A program made the position numbers and the translations under genes. Source: Pseudomonadota bacterium (GTDB lineage: Bacteria > Myxococcota > UBA9042 > PHBI01). Taken from it: a DNA stretch of 8,712 nucleotides. Shown here one piece after another: positions 1 to 5,342 of this stretch; positions within the stretch are counted from its first letter, which is position 1, and the number at the start of each line of letters is the position of its first letter. The notes under the pieces are model-generated. The model had not been told where the DNA came from. It did not search any database and saw nothing but the letters and a program-made list of their open reading frames with translations. The stretch spans positions 1 to 8,712 of the forward strand of contig SYAK01000059.1 in assembly GCA_005788935.1 (NCBI GenBank). The letters are read 5' to 3'.

Positions 1-197
1 CCGAGTCCGACCAGGTCGAGCGCCCAGCGGCGAAAGTCGGCGGGGATCTGGTGACCGAGGGCCGCCTCGAGCGTGGCAAGCTCGCCGTCGGCGAGGCCCT
101 CGCCCTGCCAGAGGTGGCTTGACGCGCCGGTCAGGGCGCGCCTCGGGTCGAGGGTAGCGAGTTCGGTCATCCGGCTGACGAGTGCTTCGAGGCTCAT
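1..197 (-). CDS. Probable SMI1/KNR4 (SUKH) family protein, N-terminal part
   Basis: This reading frame opens with ATG at 197 on the minus strand and runs off the left edge, giving about 65 residues. A GGAG at 206-209 lies eight bases upstream and supports the start. After an alpha-helical N-terminus (MSLEALVSRM) comes the segment LEAALGHQIPADFRRWALDL followed by VGLG. This matches the early signature of SMI1/KNR4 domains, in which a helix ending in L-P-x-D-[FY]-R-x-[FW] is followed by a Gly-rich turn. SUKH proteins are small cytoplasmic proteins; many bacterial ones are immunity proteins against polymorphic toxins and others have unknown roles. Only the first third or so of the domain is visible and no toxin gene lies within the window, so an immunity role is not shown. 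The family call rests on one motif and could be wrong. Confidence 0.55.
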   Translation of the reverse strand, partial: MSLEALVSRMTELATLDPRRALTGASSHLWQGEGLADGELATLEAALGHQIPADFRRWALDLVGL

Positions 198-368
198 GGG
201 GAGGGCTCCGCTTGCGGTGTCGGGGCGCGCGGGACGGCGCGACGCCCGTGGGGCGAGCATGAACCAGGTCTCGCCACCGGGGCAAGAAAAGCGATCCGGG
301 GCCGCCCGGCAGGCTCTGCTGCCATGACGCGTCCGGCGTGCACCACAGCACCACGCGCGATGGCTTCC
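198..368. other. Intergenic region between two minus-strand genes
   Basis: This 171-base gap holds the candidate terminator at 284-309 and the ribosome-binding site of the SUKH gene (206-209). Open frames cross it on both strands, but their translations are Arg/Pro/Ala-rich with no recognisable motif, so I see no gene here. No convincing promoter for the SUKH gene was found. Confidence 0.5.
284..309 (-). terminator. Candidate rho-independent terminator after the WD40-like lipoprotein gene
   Basis: Read on the minus strand, the stem CCGGG/CCCGG with a four-base loop (positions 309 to 296) is followed after five bases by TTTTCTT (290-284). A second hairpin, GGCAG/CTGCC, overlaps just before it. 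It lies about 60 bases past the stop of the lipoprotein gene at 369 and before the SUKH gene, so it probably separates their transcripts. The stem is short and the T tract is interrupted and displaced, so this is only moderately supported. Confidence 0.4.
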
Positions 369-1715
369 TCAGGGGTGCGCGTCGCCTCCCGCGCCCGAAG
401 GCCCGAAACCCCCGTCCGCTCCGGCCGCCGAGGGGAGGCTCGTCGCCGGGATTGTCGGTGCCATCGCCGGGGCCTCCGACAATGCGAGGCGCGTCGGGCC
501 ATGGCGAACCCACGCGCCAGTCGCGCACCGGCACGCGGCCGTCGAGCCGTCTGCAGAGAGCGCGTGGGCCTCGCACGGGCAGTCCGTCGCGAGCGTCGCC
601 AGCAGCTTCCCATTGTCGGCGTCCCAAAGGCCAAGCCCGCCGCCAGATGGGCGCGTCACCGCCACCGTGTGGTCACCAACCCGGTGCAGCCCGCGGATCG
701 GCGCCCCCGAACCCTCGACGCCAGCGTCCTGGAGGCGGGCCACATTCGGGTCGCCGTGCGGCTCTCCGCTGACGGGCAGGGCCCAGACGTGAACGCTGGT
801 GCCCTCCGCGCCGTGGATGATGAGATCCCCGGTGGCGTTGCGCCTCGCCGCGAGATGCGAAAGCGTCGGCCCCTCGGCCACCCGGAACCCTGCGCCCGGT
901 GGCGGGGTGCCAGCGGCGGGGTGGGGGAAGTCGAATCGCCACAGCCCGCCGCCCGGGCTCGCCCACACGGCGACGCCGCCGTCAGCGACGAGCGCCAAGG
1001 CTCCGCCGGCGCGCGGGACCGGGAAGGCTCCAAGGCGTTCGAACGTCGGGCCGGAGGTCAGCAGGACCTGCCCGCCGAGCGCCTCTCCGCCCAGCGCGAG
1101 CAGCGCGATCTGGCGCACGCCGTCCGCCGAGAGGGCGGTCGCAAGGGCGTCGGCCTGGGTCGCGCCCGCCGTTGTGGGCGGGACGAGCACCGGAGACAGC
1201 GCGACGACCGGGCGGTCTGCGAGCGTGGTCAGGTCATGCCTTCGGAGACTGTGATCGGGCCCGTCCGAACCGGCGGCGATGCAGGTCGGGGCCGCCTCGG
1301 CGCACGCCACCGCCCGCACGCGCCCGGCCTTGGCCAACTCGCCCCAGACAAACCGCGTTCCGTCGGGATGCTGGCGGTCGAAATACGCGACGTGCCCTCC
1401 GAGGTCGCACGCCACGAGCCATCGCCCGTCCGACGACAGCGCCAGCCCCGCCGCGTCCCGATCGAGCGAGCGCCACCCCTCCGCGAGCTTCAGCGGCGGT
1501 TTCGGGTTCGGCGCCACGGGCGTCGATGGTCCTGCAACCGGGGTCACATCGGCGGACCCGGTGGCCAACATGGCCTCGGGTATCGATTTCGATATTGCGA
1601 CGTCAGGGGCGGTGGAGGCTGGCTTGCCGCAGGCGGTGGACCCCGCCAACACCGCGATGCCAGCGAACGGACGCCAGATATTGCGGAGAACCGTTGAGAA
1701 GGGTTCGGATCGCAT
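369..1715 (-). CDS. Exported WD40-like beta-propeller protein, probable lipoprotein
   Basis: The product has 448 residues when read from ATG at 1715. An in-frame GTG at 1727 is possible, but GTGAGG (1722-1727) is well placed as the ribosome-binding site of the ATG. Residues 1-28 form an export signal (basic start, then PFAGIAVLAGSTAC). Cys29 could be lipidated, although Ser at -3 is not a canonical lipobox residue. A Pro/Ala-rich linker at about 33-76 is followed by repeated beta-strand segments at about 85-113, 131-162, 188-227, 236-262, 284-312, 339-372 and 383-405. Several contain L-S-x-D-G or V-x-x-W/F-D patterns (for example LALSSDGRWLVACD and GLGLWDADNGKLLATL), typical of WD40-like blades. 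Residues 414-448 are a low-complexity Pro/Ala/Gly tail. Such propellers act as binding platforms, and nothing here names a ligand or an enzyme activity. It is transcribed divergently from the OmpA gene. Confidence 0.72.
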   Translation of the reverse strand: MRSEPFSTVLRNIWRPFAGIAVLAGSTACGKPASTAPDVAISKSIPEAMLATGSADVTPVAGPSTPVAPNPKPPLKLAEGWRSLDRDAAGLALSSDGRWLVACDLGGHVAYFDRQHPDGTRFVWGELAKAGRVRAVACAEAAPTCIAAGSDGPDHSLRRHDLTTLADRPVVALSPVLVPPTTAGATQADALATALSADGVRQIALLALGGEALGGQVLLTSGPTFERLGAFPVPRAGGALALVADGGVAVWASPGGGLWRFDFPHPAAGTPPPGAGFRVAEGPTLSHLAARRNATGDLIIHGAEGTSVHVWALPVSGEPHGDPNVARLQDAGVEGSGAPIRGLHRVGDHTVAVTRPSGGGLGLWDADNGKLLATLATDCPCEAHALSADGSTAACRCATGAWVRHGPTRLALSEAPAMAPTIPATSLPSAAGADGGFGPSGAGGDAHP

Positions 1716-1721
1716 CGATGA

Positions 1722-1727
1722 CCTCAC
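1722..1727 (-). promoter_or_regulatory. Ribosome-binding site deciding the lipoprotein start
   Basis: On the minus strand GTGAGG ends six bases before ATG at 1715. The same GTG could itself serve as a start codon in the same frame, but the GAGG spacing favours the ATG. Confidence 0.5.
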
Positions 1728-1745
1728 GGACCCTGCGTTGACGTG

Positions 1746-1769
1746 CGCGTCGCGCCCTCGGGCGACGCG
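1746..1769. repeat. Perfect 8-bp inverted repeat in the divergent promoter region
   Basis: CGCGTCGC (1746-1753) and GCGACGCG (1762-1769) are exact inverted copies separated by eight bases. The pair lies between the divergent lipoprotein and OmpA genes, just upstream of a candidate promoter for the OmpA gene. It could be an operator for a dimeric regulator acting on both genes, or a hairpin in a minus-strand leader. It is followed by TCTTTA on the plus strand, but no gene ends there that would need a terminator. Confidence 0.45.
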
Positions 1770-1771
1770 TC

Positions 1772-1800
1772 TTTACATCAGGCGCGCGAGAACGTACACA
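1772..1800 (+). promoter_or_regulatory. Candidate sigma-70-type promoter for the OmpA gene
   Basis: TTTACA (1772-1777) matches five of six bases of TTGACA. After exactly 17 bases comes TACACA (1795-1800), which matches three of six bases of TATAAT. Transcription would begin near 1807, leaving a leader of about 55 bases before the ATG at 1862. The weak -10 element makes this a candidate only. Confidence 0.38.
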
Positions 1801-1847
1801 CCACCGGTTGACCGACGGTGCTGCGGCATCGACGGCACCGCCTGCTC

Positions 1848-1852
1848 AGGAG
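1848..1852 (+). promoter_or_regulatory. Ribosome-binding site deciding the OmpA start
   Basis: AGGAG lies nine bases upstream of ATG at 1862. It rules in that ATG, which begins a proper signal peptide, over the in-frame TTG at 1808, which would add 18 residues in front of the signal sequence. Confidence 0.8.
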
Positions 1853-1861
1853 CTCGCCCCG

Positions 1862-3727
1862 ATGCGCCAACTTCGCTCGCTGCTCGCGCCGCTCGCCGCC
1901 GCCCACATCGCCTTGCTCGCCGCCTCGCCTGCTCGGGCGCAGGCTCCCGACACCGACTTCGTCGTCGAGCAGTTCGAGCCCCTGCCCGGGCAGCACACGA
2001 ACATGCTCAACGTCGCCCGCAGCCAGGTCGTCGCCCACCTGCGCCCCACGGTCGGCCTGACGGTCCACTTCCAGGATGACCCGCTGCAGCTCGTCCCGCA
2101 GAACGATCCGGACCGCATCCGACAGCGCATTATCGACGATGTCCTGAAGGCCGAGCTCTGGGCGAGCATCGGGCTCTTCGATTTCATGGATATCGGCTTC
2201 GTGGTGCCCGTCGTCCTGGATCAGCAGGCCGGGCAGATCCTCACGGCTGGTGGCCGCGACTTCACCGCGTTCACGACGGGTGACGTCCGGATTGTCCCGA
2301 AGTTCCGTCTGGTCGACGCCGAGCGGACGGGCGGTTTCGGGTTGGCGCTGCTCGCGACGCTCCACCTTCCGACGGGCGACGCAGGGTCCTATAACTCGGA
2401 GGGCCTCGTGCGCATCGAGCCGCGCCTCGTGGCCGACTTCTCGCATCGCCTGCTCGCGGTCAGCGCAAACGTGGCCTACCAGCCCCGCAACCAACGGAAC
2501 ATGCTGAACTTCGAGAACGATGACGTGATGCGCTGGGGCCTCGGCGTGGAATTGCCGCTCGTCGCCTCCCAGCTCGACTTCATCGCGAGTGTCTTCGGGA
2601 CCTTCCCAGTCGGCAGCGACGTGTCTGTCAGCGCCGCCCGCTCGATGCCCGTCGAGGCCCTCGGTGGCTTCAAGGTCACCCTCGCGGAGGACTTCGTCGT
2701 CCAGGCCGCGGGCGGGGGCGGGCTCTCGTCCGGCGTCGGCTCGCCCGACTTCCGGGTGGTGGTCTCGTTCGGCTACAACCCGCGCCGCACCCGCGTCGAG
2801 GCTCCCGAGCCCGGAGATCGCGACGGGGACGGGCTCCTCGACGACCTTGACGCATGCCCTGACGACCCGGAGGACTTCGACGGGTACGCAGACGCGGACG
2901 GCTGCCCCGAGCTCGACAACGACGGGGACGGGGTGCCCGATGTCGACGACGGCGCCCGTGACGAAACGGGGTACGGAGATTGCCGCGACGACGCGGAGGA
3001 CCGCGATGGCTTCGAGGACCAGGATGGATGCCCCGATCTCGACAACGATCGCGACGGGCTCCTCGACACCCGGGACGGCACGCCCGACGCCAGCGGCTTC
3101 GGCGCCTGCCGCAACGATCCTGAGGATGCGGATGGTCACGAGGACACGGACGGCTGCCCCGACCCCGACGACGATGTCGATCGCATTTGTGACCCTTGGG
3201 TCAGCGACACAAACGCGACCGAGCGGTGGCAGGACACGTGCGTCGGGCGTGACGAGTGCCCACGGGAGCCTGAGACCGTCAATGGCTACAAGGATGAGGA
3301 CGGATGCCCGGACATCCGCCCCCGCGCCGTGCTGACCGAGAAGGCGATCACCATCTTCGAGAAGGTCTTCTTCGATTTCAACAAGGACATCATCCAGAGC
3401 CGCAGTTTCCCGCTGCTCGACGAGGTCGTGAGGATTCTGGTCGAGCACGCCAAGGTCACCCGCGTCCGCGTCGAAGGGCACACCGACGTGGTCGGCAAGC
3501 GCAAGTACAACCTCGACCTCTCCGACCGCCGCGCGCGGGCCGTGGTCCGCTACCTCGTCGAGCACGGCATTGGCCCCGAACGCCTCGAGGCCGTCGGCTT
3601 TGGGCCCGACAGGCCGCTCGACGCCGGGGAGACGCCCGAGGCCCACGACAAGAACCGTCGCGTCGAGTTCAACATCCTCGAAATCGATGGCAAGCCGACC
3701 GCCTCGCAGGAGATCCAGGTCAAGTGA
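1862..3727 (+). CDS. OmpA family outer-membrane protein with thrombospondin type 3 repeats
   Basis: The 621-residue product anchors the outer membrane to peptidoglycan. Residues 1-26 are a signal peptide with a hydrophobic core and an Ala-Arg-Ala signal peptidase I site before Gln27. Residues of about 27-315 alternate polar and hydrophobic stretches as in a beta-barrel, ending near VVVSFGYNPRR. Residues of about 318-482 are Asp-rich thrombospondin type 3 repeats (D-x-D-x-D-G, C-P-x-x-P-E-D-x-D-G), which in this family bind calcium. Residues of about 490-612 are an OmpA-like domain: FFDFNKDII, then EGHTD (538-542), then the N-x2-L-S-x2-R-A motif (Asn550, Leu553, Ser554, Arg557, Ala558), then NRRVEF. 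Asp542 and Arg557 correspond to the Asp and Arg that bind diaminopimelate in characterised OmpA domains, so peptidoglycan binding should be intact. The gene heads a run of three envelope genes. The barrel's function as a pore or adhesin is unknown. Confidence 0.92.
   Translation: MRQLRSLLAPLAAAHIALLAASPARAQAPDTDFVVEQFEPLPGQHTNMLNVARSQVVAHLRPTVGLTVHFQDDPLQLVPQNDPDRIRQRIIDDVLKAELWASIGLFDFMDIGFVVPVVLDQQAGQILTAGGRDFTAFTTGDVRIVPKFRLVDAERTGGFGLALLATLHLPTGDAGSYNSEGLVRIEPRLVADFSHRLLAVSANVAYQPRNQRNMLNFENDDVMRWGLGVELPLVASQLDFIASVFGTFPVGSDVSVSAARSMPVEALGGFKVTLAEDFVVQAAGGGGLSSGVGSPDFRVVVSFGYNPRRTRVEAPEPGDRDGDGLLDDLDACPDDPEDFDGYADADGCPELDNDGDGVPDVDDGARDETGYGDCRDDAEDRDGFEDQDGCPDLDNDRDGLLDTRDGTPDASGFGACRNDPEDADGHEDTDGCPDPDDDVDRICDPWVSDTNATERWQDTCVGRDECPREPETVNGYKDEDGCPDIRPRAVLTEKAITIFEKVFFDFNKDIIQSRSFPLLDEVVRILVEHAKVTRVRVEGHTDVVGKRKYNLDLSDRRARAVVRYLVEHGIGPERLEAVGFGPDRPLDAGETPEAHDKNRRVEFNILEIDGKPTASQEIQVK
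2897..3301 (+). repeat. In-frame tandem repeats encoding the calcium-type linker
   Basis: Codons for Asp-Gly-Cys-Pro recur at 2897, 3023, 3149 and 3299. The first two intervals are exactly 126 bases (42 residues) and the third is 150 bases (50 residues). Units one and two share the frame DGCP-x-LDND-x-DG, then a Gly-rich turn with one Cys, then a D-x-E-D-x-DG segment. The third keeps DGCP but replaces the middle with a stretch containing DRICDPW and DTCVGRDECP, adding cysteines. This lies inside the OmpA family gene and is not a CRISPR or mobile repeat. Confidence 0.85.
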
Positions 3728-3752
3728 GCGCCGCCGCCGCCCCAGGCCACGG

Positions 3753-3781
3753 TTGAAGCGGATGGCCGCCTCGGGTAGAGT
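3753..3781 (+). promoter_or_regulatory. Candidate sigma-70-type promoter before the VWA lipoprotein gene
   Basis: TTGAAG (3753-3758) and TAGAGT (3776-3781) are separated by exactly 17 bases, and each matches four of six consensus bases. A start of transcription near 3788 would leave only about a dozen leader bases, placing the GGAGG ribosome-binding site at the very 5' end. This weakens the call. The VWA gene may instead be read through from the OmpA gene. Confidence 0.3.
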
Positions 3782-3787
3782 GCACTT

Positions 3788-3792
3788 GGAGG
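3788..3792 (+). promoter_or_regulatory. Ribosome-binding site deciding the VWA lipoprotein start
   Basis: GGAGG lies seven bases before ATG at 3800 and only four before the in-frame GTG at 3797, so the ATG is the better start. Confidence 0.75.
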
Positions 3793-3799
3793 TTACGTG

Positions 3800-5341
3800 A
3801 TGCGATTTGAGCCCCGATACCTTGCAGCGATGGCTGGCCTTTCGGCCGCGCTTGCGGCGTGCAATCACACCCCGGTCGAGGGGCTCGAGAAGTCGTTCAC
3901 GCTCGCGGTCGAGGTGGGGACAGGGCAGGAAGAGCCTGTCAAGATCGACTTCTTGTGGGTCATCGACAACTCGACGTCGATGTGCCAGGAGCAGTACTCG
4001 CTCACCAAGAGTTTCAGCACGTTCACGGACTCGCTGGGGCGGTTCTTCGAGATCGATCCGCACGTGGCGGTCGCGACCCTGACAGCCGACTGCTCGCCCT
4101 CGAACGCCTCGATGGTCGTCCCGCGCGGCACCTTCAACACGACGCCCTCGCGCGAGTTCCCGCCGGCGTGCTTCGAAGAGCGCCGCCTCGAGTGTGGCAC
4201 GCAGGAGAAGCCGACCTGCGGCGATCTCGACTGCGAACTCTACGGGAACTGCAACACCTCGCCGACGGAGTGGGTGTGTCGCGATGTCTACCAGCCTGAA
4301 ATCTGCACGGAGAACCCGAACGGCAGCATCAACTCGGCCTGCCAGCGCACCTGCCGTGACGACGCGGACTGTCAGGCCTTTTACGGTGACGCCACCTTCG
4401 AGTGTCGTCAGCCAGCCGGTCAGCCCCGAGGTTGCCTGCGCCCGCCGCTCACCGAGGGCTGCCCGGACAACCTGCCCCCCATCCTGACGAAGGAGAACCT
4501 CGACCTCTTCCGCTGCAACGCGAGCGTCGGCGTCACGCAGTCGAACTGCCTCAAGTACGAGCAGCAGATGCGCTCGGGTCTCCTCTCCATCGACCCGAAC
4601 GGGCCGAACCGAGACCAGGCCAAGGCGTTCCTGCGCGACGACGCCTACCTCGTCATCATCTTCGTGACCGACGAGGAGGACTGCTCGGTCGCGGACGGGC
4701 GCTTCATCCAGGACGACGGCGACTACAGCCGGTGCGGCCTGCTCCGCACCACCGACGACGGCGGGCCGCTGACCCCGGTTGCTCACTTCGTAAATCGTTT
4801 CAAGAGTTTGAAGAGCGATCCGGGTCGCGTCATCGTCGCTGCCATCGCGGGCGACAGCACGCGCGCGACGCCCGAGGAGCGCGAGCTTGACCGCACGGCC
4901 TACATCGAGAGCAAGGGCCACCCTCGGACCTGTTACATCTCGACGTCCATCTGCTCGTCCGTCAACGGCGTCGCGGACTACGCGCCCCGCATGATCGAGC
5001 TCGTGACGTCCTTCGGCCCGAACGGTGTCTTCAGCAACATCTGCAGCGACGAGGGCATCGGACCCGCGCTTGACGAGGTCGCCTCGACCATCATCAAGGT
5101 CATCAACAAGATTTGCCTGCCGCGTCCCATCCTCGGCAGCCTTGTCGTGACGCGAACGAACGGTCAGGGGCAGACTGTCACCCTCGAGGAGGGGGATGGG
5201 CCCGGCCGCTACCGCATCGTGTATGGCGCGGAGGACTGTGCCGGAGAAGACGGACTGCTGCCAGCCATCGCGTTCGGAGACCCGCCGCTGCCCGGCGACG
5301 TCATCAACGTCACCTATCAGGGCGAACCGGGGTTTGATTGA
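3800..5341 (+). CDS. Cysteine-rich von Willebrand factor A domain lipoprotein
   Basis: The product has 513 residues. Residues 1-20 are a lipoprotein signal with an ideal lipobox, Leu-Ala-Ala-Cys21. The VWA fold begins at about residue 50 with IDFLWVIDNSTSMC, where D56-N-S58-T-S60 is a complete D-x-S-x-S metal-ion-dependent adhesion site. A later strand, VIIFVTDEEDCS (about 285-296), supplies the conserved Thr290-Asp291 region, and VIVAAIAGDS follows. Between these lies an unusually long segment with thirteen cysteines in residues 124-221, including CRDDADC; the whole mature protein has twenty-five cysteines including the lipidated one. The fold ends near IIKVINKICLP, and a final stretch of about 70 residues (PILGSLVVTRTN onward) looks like a small beta domain. 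VWA domains of this type bind proteins or surfaces through a divalent metal. The cysteines imply an oxidising location. Its stop is one base from the next gene's ATG, so the two are very likely co-translated. The ligand is unknown. Confidence 0.88.
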   Translation: MRFEPRYLAAMAGLSAALAACNHTPVEGLEKSFTLAVEVGTGQEEPVKIDFLWVIDNSTSMCQEQYSLTKSFSTFTDSLGRFFEIDPHVAVATLTADCSPSNASMVVPRGTFNTTPSREFPPACFEERRLECGTQEKPTCGDLDCELYGNCNTSPTEWVCRDVYQPEICTENPNGSINSACQRTCRDDADCQAFYGDATFECRQPAGQPRGCLRPPLTEGCPDNLPPILTKENLDLFRCNASVGVTQSNCLKYEQQMRSGLLSIDPNGPNRDQAKAFLRDDAYLVIIFVTDEEDCSVADGRFIQDDGDYSRCGLLRTTDDGGPLTPVAHFVNRFKSLKSDPGRVIVAAIAGDSTRATPEERELDRTAYIESKGHPRTCYISTSICSSVNGVADYAPRMIELVTSFGPNGVFSNICSDEGIGPALDEVASTIIKVINKICLPRPILGSLVVTRTNGQGQTVTLEEGDGPGRYRIVYGAEDCAGEDGLLPAIAFGDPPLPGDVINVTYQGEPGFD

Positions 5342-5342
5342 C

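Noticed and set aside
194..634. A minus-strand frame bridging the gap at 198-368
   Set aside because: Its translation is Arg/Ala/Pro-rich without motifs, overlaps the lipoprotein gene in another frame and ends over the SUKH start.
324..1697. A 457-codon plus-strand open frame opposite the WD40-like lipoprotein gene
   Set aside because: It is also in antisense codon register with a better gene. Its translation is Arg-rich and featureless, and the minus-strand frame has an export signal and beta-propeller repeats.
1808..1861. Upstream TTG start for the OmpA gene
   Set aside because: It would put 18 extra residues before the signal peptide, and AGGAG at 1848-1852 fits the ATG at 1862.
2897..3301. 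CRISPR-like regular spacing
   Set aside because: The 126-base period is in frame and encodes thrombospondin type 3 repeats, with no short identical repeats or unique spacers.
5196..5342. N-terminal extension of the eleven-module lipoprotein
   Set aside because: The frame is open upstream but overlaps the VWA gene; only the ATG at 5343 gives a lipoprotein signal directly at the N-terminus.
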